Assembly: GCA_018228685.1 (NCBI GenBank)
Contig: CP073691.1
Coordinates: 558,001-622,000 of the forward strand
DNA length: 64,000 bases
Source of the DNA: Clostridiaceae bacterium Marseille-Q4149
Lineage (GTDB): Bacteria; Bacillota; Clostridia; Oscillospirales; Oscillospiraceae
Direction: 5' to 3'
Shown here: positions 26,725 through 35,421 of the stretch, piece by piece
How the letters are laid out: each line of letters begins with the position of its first letter
Position numbering within the stretch: position 1 is the stretch's first letter
Notes under the pieces: model-generated
The model's input: the letters and a program-made list of their open reading frames with translations, nothing else
What the model was told of the DNA's origin: nothing
Database searches by the model: none
Position numbers and translations under genes: made by a program

Positions 26725-27570
26725 GTGAGAAAGCGAAAAGTAATCACCTTAATACTGCTGGGCGTTTTCCTGGCGGGCCTCTCTCTCCTGCTGTATCCGT
26801 CCGTCAGCAGCTACTGGAACTCCATCACACAATCCAGGGCCATCGTGGACTATGACACCATTGTCAAGAGTCTGTCGCCTAAGGACAATACCGCCTATTT
26901 TGAGCGGGCGGAGGAATACAATAGTGAGCTGAAGGCGCTGTCATTCCCGCTGACGGAATACCAGCAGATCAGCGGATACGATGATTGCCTCAATGCCGTC
27001 GGCGATGGCGTCATCGGCTATATAGATATCGACAAGATTCAGGTGAAGCTGCCCATCTATCACGGCACGGACCCCTCTATGCTGAACCATGCCTGCGGAC
27101 ACATTCAAGGCAGCAGCTTTCCTATTGCAGGAAAGGGTACCCATGCGGCTATCTCGGCACACCGGGGCCTGCCCAGCGCAAAGCTGTTCTCGGATCTGGA
27201 CAAGCTGGAGGTGGGCGACACCTTCCGGATCACGGTGCTGGACAAGACCTTTATTTATGAGGTGGATCAAATTAAAACCGTCCTGCCGGACGATGTGAGC
27301 GACCTGCTCATCGACGAGGAGAAGGAACTCTGCACCCTGGTCACCTGCACGCCCTATGGCATCAATTCCCATCGGCTGCTGGTGCGCGGCCACAGGATCG
27401 AATCTGAGGATATGCGCTCCTTTGGGGCTATATCGGATGCATTTATCATCGATCGGCTGATCGTTACGCCGGTGGTGGCAATGCCCATCATCCTGCTGCT
27501 CATTCTGTACGTCTGCTTTAAGCCTGCGAAGCGGAAGCTTCCCATCAATGACGAGGGAGAACTGATATGA
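26725..27570 (+). CDS. Class C sortase (pilin polymerase)
   Basis: Start is GTG at 26725, with AGGAG 8 bases upstream. The 281-residue protein has membrane helices at both ends (about 5-24 and 245-265), as class C enzymes do. The catalytic residues are His in AISAHRGLP near 148, Cys in TLVTCTPYG near 209 and Arg in RLLVRGHR near 219. It joins pilin subunits into a covalent fibre. It overlaps the minor pilin gene by four bases. Confidence 0.93.
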   Translation: MRKRKVITLILLGVFLAGLSLLLYPSVSSYWNSITQSRAIVDYDTIVKSLSPKDNTAYFERAEEYNSELKALSFPLTEYQQISGYDDCLNAVGDGVIGYIDIDKIQVKLPIYHGTDPSMLNHACGHIQGSSFPIAGKGTHAAISAHRGLPSAKLFSDLDKLEVGDTFRITVLDKTFIYEVDQIKTVLPDDVSDLLIDEEKELCTLVTCTPYGINSHRLLVRGHRIESEDMRSFGAISDAFIIDRLIVTPVVAMPIILLLILYVCFKPAKRKLPINDEGELI

Positions 27571-28340
27571 AAAGAATAAGCTACCGGATCGCAAACTTTA
27601 TACTGATTGCTGCACTGCTCCTGTCGGGAGCAGTGACCGCCCACGCCGCCTCCACCACGGAGGCCAGTGAAAAGGTGCAGCTGCGCAGTGATTGCACTCT
27701 GAACTCCTATATTCTCGCCGATGGCATCGCGGCTGACCAAACTGCCAAAACCGATGCGAGGGGCAAGGTCGTCTTTGATAATCTTACTGCGGGCATATAC
27801 CTGGTTTCCTCCGTGCGCACAGAGCAGGATGGCAAATACTATGTGTTTGAATCCTTCCTGGCGGCCGTGCCAGGGGTGGACAGTGAGGGGCAGTGGGTGT
27901 ATTCCGTCTCCGCAAGGCCAAAAATGAGTGTACACACACCAGCCAAGGGCGAGGTCACCTATAAAGCGGTGAAGGCCTGGAGGGACGGCGGCCAGGATCG
28001 CCCGGTTAGCGTCTCTGTGGAGGTTCGCAGGGACGGACAGCTGCAGCAGTCCGTGACTCTCAGCGCTGAAAACAACTGGATGTACACATGGAAGGCTGTT
28101 GATGATGGCAGCGTATGGACCGTGAACGAAGTGAATGTGCCAGAGGGTTATACGGTGGGCATTCAGCGCAGCGGCGATACCTTCAGCATTACCAACACCA
28201 AGCCGGAGACGCCTGCAGGAAATCATCCGCAGACCGGCGACACAACAAATATGACCCTGTATGTGCTCTTGATGGCTGCGTCCGGGCTGGCGCTGCTGGT
28301 GGTGGGCATCGTGTTGAGGAAGAAGTCCCGTGCGAAGTAA
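27567..28340 (+). CDS. Minor pilin with Cna-B domain
   Basis: The 257-residue protein has a signal peptide ending VTAHAAS near 29. A SpaA/CnaB-like fold occupies 35-125 (GKVVFDNLTAGIYLVSS) and a second CnaB domain 125-210 (VTYKAVKAWRDGG, TVNEVNVPEGYTVGI). The cell-wall sorting signal is the variant HPQTGD near 221, then a helix and KKSRAK. It is likely the base or a minor subunit of the pilus. Overlaps both neighbouring genes. Confidence 0.85.
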   Translation: MKRISYRIANFILIAALLLSGAVTAHAASTTEASEKVQLRSDCTLNSYILADGIAADQTAKTDARGKVVFDNLTAGIYLVSSVRTEQDGKYYVFESFLAAVPGVDSEGQWVYSVSARPKMSVHTPAKGEVTYKAVKAWRDGGQDRPVSVSVEVRRDGQLQQSVTLSAENNWMYTWKAVDDGSVWTVNEVNVPEGYTVGIQRSGDTFSITNTKPETPAGNHPQTGDTTNMTLYVLLMAASGLALLVVGIVLRKKSRAK

Positions 28341-28908
28341 AGGGCTTTCCATCCTACTTGTTACGCTGGGCGTTTTGCTGCTGGGCGCTGCGGCGATATT
28401 ATTCGTCGTGCGACAGGCGCAGGATAAGCAAAGGGCAGCTGACATTCCCTCTCTGATTGAAAAAATCGAAGCAGCTCTGCCGGAGCGATCAGCGGGTGTT
28501 ATCGAAAATCGCGCTGACAGCGCCATGGCTGCCGTGGAGATCGACGGAATTGATGTAATCGGCCTGCTGGAGCTCCCGGGCCGAGGCATTAAGCTGCCAG
28601 TAAGCGCAGAATGGGACAGCTCCGAGCAGAGCTTTCGTCCAGCCAGGTTTATGGGCAGCGTGTATGACGGTACACTGATCGTGGGAGGACGCAGTGAGGA
28701 TGGCAATTTCGATTTTATCGATCAGCTGGACGCCGGGGAGGAGCTTACCTTCACCGACATGACCGGAAGGGTATTCCGGTATAAGGTACGTAAAATTTGC
28801 CACGCTGATAATGCCAGAGCCGAAACCTTGGTTGACTCAGAGAGCGCGCTTACCCTGTTTGTGAAAAAAAATGGAGCTTTTCTCATCGTCCGATGTGCAG
28901 CGGCATAG
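28330..28908 (+). CDS. Sortase-fold protein lacking catalytic residues
   Basis: The 192-residue protein has an N-terminal helix (5-28) and a region matching small clostridial sortases (VEIDGIDVIGLLELPGRGIKLPVSAEW, then TFTDMTGRVFRYKV). The place of the catalytic His reads TLIVGGRSEDG, and the place of the TLxTC Cys reads LTLFVKKNGAFLIVRC. Both active residues are therefore gone while the fold and the reading frame remain. It starts with GTG at 28330 inside the minor pilin gene. It may act as scaffold or chaperone in pilus assembly, or be decaying. Confidence 0.75.
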   Translation: MRSKGLSILLVTLGVLLLGAAAILFVVRQAQDKQRAADIPSLIEKIEAALPERSAGVIENRADSAMAAVEIDGIDVIGLLELPGRGIKLPVSAEWDSSEQSFRPARFMGSVYDGTLIVGGRSEDGNFDFIDQLDAGEELTFTDMTGRVFRYKVRKICHADNARAETLVDSESALTLFVKKNGAFLIVRCAAA

Positions 28909-29135
28909 TATTCTCCTCAATAGGAGGTGCAGAACAGCCCCTGTAGACAATGGCAAGCTGCGTCGTCCCACGCGATGCCGCTATGATTCATTATTTAATT
29001 TTTTGTTTATAACCCATGAAGGGCCACCGCTGCAGATAGCTGCCCTACCCGGAGGTCGATGGCCAGGTGCAGCGCACCTGATACCCGGTAAAACAAAGCT
29101 GAAATATCTGTACCTCTGTATCCCCTGCTGAAAAA

Positions 29136-29162
29136 GCAGCCAACGCCATAGGCGTTGGCTGC
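29136..29162. terminator. 12-bp hairpin terminator
   Basis: GCAGCCAACGCC (29136-29147) and GGCGTTGGCTGC (29151-29162) with loop ATA; A-rich before and TTAAT after. It serves both the pilus locus and the convergent genes at 29192. The 220 bases before it hold nothing I recognise. Confidence 0.75.
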
Positions 29163-29191
29163 TTAATGCTTTATGAGCCTTATGGGCTTTA

Positions 29192-29593
29192 TCAAGGGTG
29201 GCCATAGATGCGGGTCATCTCGTGGATGCTGCTGGCAAGGCTGTGGCTCGCCTCCCCGGGCAGCATACGCCACTTCCAGTTGCCGCAGCTGGTACCGGGG
29301 ACGTTCATGCGGTGGCCCGGCCCGAGGTCCAGCCAATCCTGCATATCCGCAAGATATTCGGGTAGCTTGCCGCTTGTCAGCAAATTTGCATAGATTACCT
29401 TGTGGCGGCGTTTCAAATGGCGTAAATGCCGTTGTCCCCATATCCTGATTGGCTGATCTTCCTCCGGCTCATCATCTCCGACAACCAGGTAATAGTCACC
29501 GACCAATTCATATTTCAGCCCTGTGCGTTCATCGGTAATGTACTTTTCCATTTCCTTGGCCTTGGCAACATCCTCCGCTGCAATATAGCGCAT
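29192..29593 (-). CDS. Chimeric ORF: TnpV N-terminus fused to MalQ C-terminus
   Basis: Residues 1-82 resemble TnpV, a small protein carried by Tn4451-type transposons (LKYELVGDYYLV, then RHKVIYANLLTSGKLPEYL). From about residue 83 the sequence MQDWLDLGPGHRMNVPGT and NWKWRMLPGE to YGHP matches the last 50 residues of bacterial 4-alpha-glucanotransferase. The ORF is open throughout and has a normal ribosome binding site (GAGGTG). It reads as a fusion made when element DNA joined the end of a malQ gene. No other malQ sequence is in the window. Confidence 0.75.
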   Translation of the reverse strand: MRYIAAEDVAKAKEMEKYITDERTGLKYELVGDYYLVVGDDEPEEDQPIRIWGQRHLRHLKRRHKVIYANLLTSGKLPEYLADMQDWLDLGPGHRMNVPGTSCGNWKWRMLPGEASHSLASSIHEMTRIYGHP

Positions 29594-29599
29594 AGGGCA

Positions 29600-29938
29600 T
29601 CACCTCGCTTCACGCCGGTCTCTCAGGAAATCGACCCGGATGACCGCATTGGCACGGCACTCGATGGTATCACGGATGTTGTCCATGTGGTCGGTCTCCC
29701 GCTTTTCAAAGTCCTTGAACACATCCGCAAGGAGACTGGGCGACTTCAGGAGTGCCTTGCACTGCTTATCGGACAAGTCGTATTCCTCCAGTGCCAGCAC
29801 GATGTCCTCCCGTACCGTGTACTCGTAGCAGTGGTTCAGGATTTCATTGGGCGGCTGGGAAAGCAGCCACTCCCGATACTTCTCTTGTTCTGCGAACACC
29901 TTCTTATATAACGCGGTGTTCAGTTCTTCGTTTGTCAT
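29600..29938 (-). CDS. DUF3848 domain protein
   Basis: Start is ATG at 29938 (MTNEELNTALYKKVFAEQEKYREW), with AAGGAGG upstream. The 112-residue helical protein matches DUF3848, small soluble proteins of unknown function in clostridial mobile elements (PPNEILNHCYEYTVREDIVLAL). Six bases separate it from the TnpV-MalQ ORF, so they are co-transcribed. Confidence 0.75.
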   Translation of the reverse strand: MTNEELNTALYKKVFAEQEKYREWLLSQPPNEILNHCYEYTVREDIVLALEEYDLSDKQCKALLKSPSLLADVFKDFEKRETDHMDNIRDTIECRANAVIRVDFLRDRREAR

Positions 29939-30051
29939 TTTGTTTCCTCCTTCATTTATGTTTTTGGGATAACACGCTCTATAGAAACAGCCGCTTGATT
30001 TCGCACTGAAACCAAGCGGCTGTGTATAGAATATTTGTTTTTGGAACGAAA

Positions 30052-31275
30052 TCAGATCATCCACACGGGGACAATGTATGTGCTGCTGTCGATTGCGCTT
30101 AATGTCTCCCGAAGACAGATGATCGCGCCTGTGCCCCTCGGCACAGAGGCCTTATCCAGCAGCTTGAAAGCACCCGTAATTTGTGTGGGCGGATTGATGC
30201 TTTTTTTGATTTCGATGGGGTGCAGCTGACCGTCGCTCTCCATAATCAGATCGATCTCGTTGCTGTTCTTATCCCGGTAATAATGCAGCAGGCAATCCTT
30301 GGCGCTGTTGCTGTAGGTTTTTATGATTTCCGACACAACATAGTTTTCTAAAATGGCTCCGTTGATTGCGCCATTCATCAAAATTTCGGGGCTTGAGTAC
30401 CGGGTCAGATAGGAGACCAGCCCTGTATCAAAGAAATACATCTTCGGCGTTTTGATCGTCCGCTTCAAAAGGTTGTTGGAGTAGGGGTGCAGGAAGAACA
30501 CGATCCCGGATTTTTCAAGCTCCTTCATCCAGCGCTTTGCGGTATCGTCACTGACCCCCACATCTCCGGCGATGTCATGCAGGTTCAGCATCTGGCCGCT
30601 TCTGCAGGCGGCAGCGCGAATGAAGTCGGCAAACATCACCTTATCCACACCGGGAATGTCGGTGGTCACATCCCGGTCGATATAGGTCTGAATATAGCTG
30701 CTGTAAAACACATCCCGGTCTTTATACTTGCCGCTCCTGTGGCCGGGGAGTGCGCCGTCCCAAATCCGCTGGTATATCTCTTTCGGTGTGGCAGGGGAAA
30801 GCACCGCCTTGCGCTTCTGCAATTCGTCAAGCTCCAACGAAAAGGGTGAAACCTCCATTGCACCGCAAAGCTCCGACTGTGACAGTGCCGACATATGAAG
30901 AATGGCGGTTCTTCCGGCCAGCGACTCCTGTGCCAACTCCATTAGGCGATACGCCTGAGAACCGGTCAGCCAGTAGGAGCCGGGTGCAGCGCCGTTATCC
31001 ACGGCGATCTTGATATATGAAAACAGATCCGGTGCATACTGAACCTCATCGATGAGAACCGGCGCGGGATGCAGCTTCAAGAACATGGCAGGATCGGTTT
31101 TGGCAAGCCTGCGTTCCTCCAAATCGTCCAGAGAAACCTCGGCTCGTGCCGTCCCCTCCATCAGATGCCGCAGCATGGTGGATTTTCCCACCTGACGCGG
31201 GCCGGTCAGCAGCACACAAGCATACTCCTCGCTTACCGCTATAAACTTCTTTTCAAGCTGCCTCTCAATATACAT
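30052..31275 (-). CDS. AAA ATPase with DUF4143 domain
   Basis: A 407-residue protein. Walker A is LLTGPRQVGKST near residue 30 and Walker B is PVLIDEVQYAPDLF near 92. A winged-helix segment follows (DVGVSDDTAKRWMKELEKSG near 245), and DUF4143 closes the protein with a nuclease-like pattern (YYRDKNSNEIDLIME, then PIEIKKS). Function of the family is not settled; some act with mobile elements or defence loci. Two 35-bp repeat units lie at its promoter. Confidence 0.85.
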   Translation of the reverse strand: MYIERQLEKKFIAVSEEYACVLLTGPRQVGKSTMLRHLMEGTARAEVSLDDLEERRLAKTDPAMFLKLHPAPVLIDEVQYAPDLFSYIKIAVDNGAAPGSYWLTGSQAYRLMELAQESLAGRTAILHMSALSQSELCGAMEVSPFSLELDELQKRKAVLSPATPKEIYQRIWDGALPGHRSGKYKDRDVFYSSYIQTYIDRDVTTDIPGVDKVMFADFIRAAACRSGQMLNLHDIAGDVGVSDDTAKRWMKELEKSGIVFFLHPYSNNLLKRTIKTPKMYFFDTGLVSYLTRYSSPEILMNGAINGAILENYVVSEIIKTYSNSAKDCLLHYYRDKNSNEIDLIMESDGQLHPIEIKKSINPPTQITGAFKLLDKASVPRGTGAIICLRETLSAIDSSTYIVPVWMI

Positions 31276-31289
31276 TGCCCTGCCTCCTT

Positions 31290-31384
31290 TAGGCCAAAAT
31301 ACGATGCACCTTTATTATAGCCTAATAGCGAGAAAAAATCAATAGTTTTTAGGCTAAAATACGATGCACTTGTATTTTGGCCTA
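31290..31384. promoter_or_regulatory. Twin 35-bp operator-like units upstream of the AAA/DUF4143 gene
   Basis: Unit 1 (31290-31324) and unit 2 (31350-31384) each begin TAGGC and end GCCTA, share AAAATACGATGCAC in the middle, and start exactly 60 bases apart. Unit 1 includes TATAAT on the minus strand and lies 15 bases before the start codon of the 30052-31275 gene. The regular spacing fits cooperative binding of a regulator, possibly the ATPase itself. Confidence 0.65.
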
Positions 31385-31524
31385 TATGAGCAGCGATTAT
31401 GCGTGTCTGCACAGGCTTTCACCATTCATGCAAAGGTCGCCCGATTCCAAATCAAGCGGCTAAGCAGACGGTACTTGTCATTTTCCCCATCAAAGAGCGT
31501 CGGGATTTTCTTCATGATCGCTTA

Positions 31525-32157
31525 TCCTCCGACATTTGGCTGAGATGCCGCAAGAAGCTGATGACAAACATCACTTTCCAGAATGGGCGCAAGGCCCGCA
31601 ACACTTGGCTGGCCGGGAGAATCAAATGTGGAAAATGCGGGTACGCACTTAAAACGACCCATAACCCCTCTGGCTATGAATACCTCCGCTGTTCCAAGCG
31701 GGCCGACCACAAGGGCTGTCCGGGGTGCGGCACACTCCGCAAGAATGAGTTTGAACAGTTCATTTTCACCGCTATGGGAGAAAAGTTCCGGGAGTTCAAA
31801 CTGCTTCGGGGCGGCGAGGGAAAAGTCAATCCCAAGATTACCGCCTATCAGGTGGAGCTTGCACAGGTAGAAGCCGAGATTGAAAAACTGCTTGATACGC
31901 TGACCGGGGCCAACGCCACCTTGCTTGTCTACGCCAACAAAAAAATCGAGGATTTGGACAACCGCCGCAAAACACTGTCCAAGGCGATTGCAGACCTGTC
32001 CATTGAAACGCTGTCCTCCCAGCAGATTGAATTACTGTCCGGGTATCTGGACGATTGGGAGCATATCAGCTTTGAGGACAAGCGGAAAGCCGCTGACAGC
32101 CTGATTTCATCAATCAGCGCAACCAGCAACTATGTAAAAATAGAGTGGAAAATCTGA
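31525..32157 (+). pseudogene. C-terminal piece of a large serine recombinase
   Basis: The recognisable part starts near SSDIWLRCRKKL and includes the recombinase zinc ribbon (IKCGKCGYALKTTHNPSGYEYLRCSK, with a further Cys pair) and the coiled-coil tail (VELAQVEAEIEKLL to NRRKTLSKAIADL). The catalytic N-terminal domain and most of the recombinase domain are missing. The reading frame upstream of 31525 does not match the family. Together with TnpV it suggests the remains of a TnpX/Tn4451-type element. Confidence 0.85.
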
Positions 32158-32403
32158 TACTTTTTCCACTCTATCAAACCACTTGTTTCTTTTTATCGCT
32201 TGTAGCCCCTTGTACACCGTTGCTTCCATACCCTGCAGCCAATCTGCCGGACGAGGCATTTTTATCTCAAGCTCGCTTGAATCAACAGATTTATTAGATA
32301 TAGCAACCGCTGCCTCCTGGCTGAGGCCGTATCTATGCGTAGTCCAAATGTGTAACTGTTTCTTGTCATCAGACGAGGGCAGAAACAGCTTGTTTATTTC
32401 CAA
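32110..32403 (-). CDS. Unidentified ORF, possibly the out-of-frame end of the DruA-like gene
   Basis: A 97-residue ORF that opens with TTG inside the end of the 32369-32725 ORF and overlaps the recombinase remnant on the other strand. It contains PRPADWLQGMEATVYKGLQAI, which I do not recognise. It could be a separate small gene or the displaced continuation of its neighbour after a frameshift. No good ribosome binding site. Confidence 0.3.
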   Translation of the reverse strand: MEINKLFLPSSDDKKQLHIWTTHRYGLSQEAAVAISNKSVDSSELEIKMPRPADWLQGMEATVYKGLQAIKRNKWFDRVEKVSDFPLYFYIVAGCAD

Positions 32404-32725
32404 TCAAGCACTTAACCGATACTGGAGTACCGTTATAATTCCGCTCGGTCTCCATATACATAATGAAGCGTGCGACGCTTTCGCTTTTAAATTGCGCATT
32501 GCGCTCTGCGCTAAGTCTATAGCGTATTTTCTCTTTATCATCAATGTTATCGTTTCCCATTCTCAAGGTAAGCTGATGATCCTGAAAGTCAAAAATCCAG
32601 CCTTGAAGGGAAAGATCAACCAATACGCTTAGGGCCGCCATATATTTTTGGCAGTCAAGGTCGGCTTCTCGTGCAGTTTCAGAAACACGCCGAAGCTCAT
32701 CGCCGATAATTCGAGCTCTGTTCAT
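32369..32725 (-). pseudogene. DUF4338 (DruA)-like N-terminal fragment
   Basis: The 118-residue ORF (DCQKYMAALSVLVDLSLQGW, DDKEKIRYRLSAERNAQF, SESVARFIMYME, PVSVKCLIG) resembles the beginning of DUF4338 proteins, the family of DruA in the Druantia anti-phage system and of some transposase-like genes. Full-length proteins exceed 350 residues, so most is missing. Recognition is from memory of the pattern and is tentative. Confidence 0.45.
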
Positions 32726-32755
32726 GGGTAACGTGTCTTCTAAGTGCCGAGTAAG

Positions 32756-32848
32756 TCACTGAAACAGCTCTTGGTATTCCTCGCTCAAAGCAGGACGATA
32801 CTGCTCCGAGGCGATGGTCTGTTCTATGTTTTTAATGGATGCTTTCAT
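32756..32848 (-). CDS. Short ORF (30 aa) upstream of the DruA-like fragment
   Basis: MKASIKNIEQTIASEQYRPA and ten more residues, ending 30 bases before the 32725 start and in the same direction. AGGAAATGC precedes the ATG. It may be a small real gene or a leftover of a longer one. Confidence 0.35.
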   Translation of the reverse strand: MKASIKNIEQTIASEQYRPALSEEYQELFQ

Positions 32849-32928
32849 GCATTTCCTGCTTCCTGAATAAGTCTGCGTCACCGATGGCCGCATTCAATTA
32901 ATTATTTGTAGCAAACACTGGCTGAGTG

Positions 32929-34224
32929 CTAATTCAGTAAGTATTTCTTTTCAGCCCCGCGGCCTACCCTCTGCACAAGCCCCATATTCCGCATCTGTTT
33001 CATAAGCTCAAAAGCGCGGGTCTTCTTGATTCCAAGCAAGGATTGGACTTCTTCATCCGTGATATGGCCGTGCGCGGAGGTATAGTCAAGAACCTTCTGC
33101 ATCTGCGCGGTCACCGGCGAAGCCTGATTCGGCGCGGCGGCGGTCATGGCGTTCATATTGGGCAGCACCATCTTGAAGGCATTGGTGGTTGCTTCGATGA
33201 CCGGTTGTACGGGGCAGTTTTCATAAAGCTTATAGATTCTGCGGATACCGGTGCCATAGCTTTCGATCAGACGCAGGCGATGGAACATCTCGGCAAGATT
33301 CTTGTTGCGCGGCTGTGAAATACCGATACGGATATCATCGGTGGAGAGACCGGGGAGGAGGCCGCCGATAGAGATGAACTCTATCCGCTCATCGTTCACA
33401 TTAATGATAATGCTACCGCTGTAGCTGTAATCCCGGTGCACAACGGCATTCAAAAGTGCCTCGCGAAGAGCCTCCTCGGGGTAATCCTGCTTTTCAATAC
33501 GCTCCAAGCCCTTAAATGACGCCTTGGTTCTGTTGCAGAGCATCAGGTAATCAAAGGTGTCCTCCAGCTGCGCAAAGATGGAGCCTCCGAACTCCTTGTT
33601 ATCCTTGAAGGTGGTATTGGAATCATCACCGAAAACTGCTACCTTCGTCGTATGCGCACATTGATCGGAGATGATAAGTGCAAGGTTGGTAAAAAGCTCA
33701 TCATTCTTCTGTGTGATCCCAAGGGCACGGTACTTTTCCTTGCCGAACGGCACTCCATATTTTTCGAAAGCGTTTGCCGCAGCCTCAAAGGACAGGTTCT
33801 GCTCCATGGAGCGCATTTCTTCGAACGCATCGCCATCGCTTTCCTTAATCATCTGGCGAATCTGCGCAGGGGATGCTGGCACGCTGGAGGTGCCCTGGCG
33901 TACATAAACACCGTTGGGCTTCAGACCTTTTCCTTTGAGGTAGTAGGGCTTGTTGCTTCCCTCACTGACGGCAATACGCACCACCCTGTTATCCTGGATC
34001 GAAAAGCGCACGAACATTGTAACGTCCGGCACAATAGCATCGCGGATGCCGTTGGTGATGCGGGTATACTCCTGATCCACATCTGCCAGTCCGACGGCAT
34101 TTCCATTGTTGTCAATGCCGACGAACACCACGCCGCCGTCCGTATTTGCGAAAGCGATCACTTCTTTATAAATTACCTCAGTAAACTGAGCCTTGAATTC
34201 TATATTTTCGGTTTCAAAGTTCAT
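32929..34224 (-). CDS. AlbA_2 (Schlafen-type) DNA-binding domain protein
   Basis: The 431-residue protein starts with an AlbA_2 domain (ENIEFKAQFTEVIYKEVIAFANTDGG and VFVGIDNNGNAVGL). An HATPase-like/RecG-related region follows (EALREALLNAVVHRDYSY near 260; the GTGIRRI block near 325). It ends in a winged helix (ITDEEVQSLLGIKKTRAFELM). These are transcriptional regulators or defence-related proteins. Start has GAGGAGG. A TTGACA/TATAAT promoter lies 32 bases upstream. Confidence 0.85.
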   Translation of the reverse strand: MNFETENIEFKAQFTEVIYKEVIAFANTDGGVVFVGIDNNGNAVGLADVDQEYTRITNGIRDAIVPDVTMFVRFSIQDNRVVRIAVSEGSNKPYYLKGKGLKPNGVYVRQGTSSVPASPAQIRQMIKESDGDAFEEMRSMEQNLSFEAAANAFEKYGVPFGKEKYRALGITQKNDELFTNLALIISDQCAHTTKVAVFGDDSNTTFKDNKEFGGSIFAQLEDTFDYLMLCNRTKASFKGLERIEKQDYPEEALREALLNAVVHRDYSYSGSIIINVNDERIEFISIGGLLPGLSTDDIRIGISQPRNKNLAEMFHRLRLIESYGTGIRRIYKLYENCPVQPVIEATTNAFKMVLPNMNAMTAAAPNQASPVTAQMQKVLDYTSAHGHITDEEVQSLLGIKKTRAFELMKQMRNMGLVQRVGRGAEKKYLLN

Positions 34225-34255
34225 GGAGACGCCTCCTCATACGAATTCTAATTAT

Positions 34256-34283
34256 ATTATACTCATAAAATTCGCTCTGTCAA
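34256..34283 (-). promoter_or_regulatory. Sigma-A promoter of the AlbA_2 gene
   Basis: On the minus strand TTGACA (34278-34283) and TATAAT (34256-34261) are 16 bases apart, both perfect hexamers, 32 bases upstream of the start codon at 34224. Confidence 0.75.
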
Positions 34284-34658
34284 CCGGAGCTTGTGAATTT
34301 TCGGCGAATATTCGCTTATTCAATGTGAGTGCCTGCCTTGTCTGTTCTCAAAAACAGAGAGCCGCCTCGTCTAATAATGCGAAAGGACCTCCTTCGCGCA
34401 AGCAAAGGAGGTCCGCCGAATATAGCTTTTTACGCAATTACAGCTTGAAGCAGGCATTTTTACAATTCCACTGTTTCATCGCCTGTCGTTCCATTTCTGC
34501 GTCTCCCAAAGGCATTAAGTCTGTCGGCTATGACAGATGAATATGGCACATTTCCTCACCCATAAGCTGCGGTGGACTTTTTCTATTGATTAGGCGCCGG
34601 TTATCTGCTAAGATGAAAATATGCCTATGCGAGAATTATCAGAGCACCTGTCTAAGCG
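34284..34658. other. AT-rich gap without gene; one hairpin
   Basis: I see no coding sequence here. GGACCTCCTT (34385-34394) and AAGGAGGTCC (34405-34414) form a 10-bp stem that could end minus- or plus-strand transcripts. The composition is lower in GC than the host on either side, and the last 50 bases lead into a hydrolase remnant. Confidence 0.6.
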
Positions 34659-35009
34659 GTGGTGTCGCCGGGGTATCGGCTGGCCTTGGCCGCGCCCTAT
34701 CCGGCGGCGCTGGACGACTGTTATGCGGCGCTGCTGTACATGAAGTCCCACGCCGCCGGGCTGGGCATTCGGGCCGATCAGATCATGGTGGGCGGCGAGC
34801 CATTCTATGCCGAGACGGTGCGGTATATCGAGAACCTGAAGAAATGCGGGATTCCCGCCAGCGTGGACGTGTACCACTCTGATATGCACGCCTTTGACAT
34901 GATGCAGCCGGACACACCCCTGAGCCGGGAAGCCGCCCGGCGGTTTAACGAGCAGTTTGCCTATGCCCAGACGCATTATTTTGCGCCGCAGGGGGAAAGC
35001 GAAAGGTGA
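34659..35009 (+). pseudogene. Alpha/beta hydrolase (esterase) gene with its centre deleted
   Basis: The ORF joins two parts of one family. YRLALAAPYPAALDDCYAAL and GIRADQIMVGGE come from the region just before the catalytic GESAGG serine motif. PFYAETVRYIENLKKCGIPA and SDMHAFDMM come from the C-terminal region with the catalytic His. The nucleophile Ser, the Asp and about 100 residues between GGE and PFY are absent, as is the N-terminal HGG segment. The frame is kept across the join. Confidence 0.75.
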
Positions 35010-35050
35010 AGAAGCACTGAAAAATTGCAATTTGAAAGGGAAATTCTTGA

Positions 35051-35398
35051 ATGAAAGAACACGTCATGAATTTAACTCCTGCACCGATGCAGGAAATAAG
35101 AACCGGAAATAAAACAATAGAATTACGTCTGAATGATGAAAAAAGAAAACAAATTTCTGTCGGAGATACTATAAAGTTTATAAATACGGAGGATTCAAAT
35201 GATACCCTGCGTGTGAAAGTTGTAGATTTATTTTTGTTTTCTTCATTTGCCGAGTTATATGATAATTTGCCATTATTGAACTGCGGTTATAATGAGGATA
35301 ACATAAATACCGCCTCGCCTGAAGATATGGAAATGTATTATTCCAGAGAAAAGCAAAATAAATATGGTGTAGTCGGAATCGAGATATCACTTTTGTAA
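35051..35398 (+). CDS. ASCH domain protein
   Basis: The 115-residue protein has the ASCH/PUA-like pattern (PAPMQEIRTGNKTIELRLNDEKRKQISVGDTIKF, shown as family motif positions 10-42). ASCH domains bind RNA or modified nucleosides. The gene is much richer in A and T than its neighbours, which suggests transfer from another lineage. AAAGGG precedes the start. Confidence 0.8.
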   Translation: MKEHVMNLTPAPMQEIRTGNKTIELRLNDEKRKQISVGDTIKFINTEDSNDTLRVKVVDLFLFSSFAELYDNLPLLNCGYNEDNINTASPEDMEMYYSREKQNKYGVVGIEISLL

Positions 35399-35421
35399 CT
35401 TCCGACTTATCGGAGCAGCTT

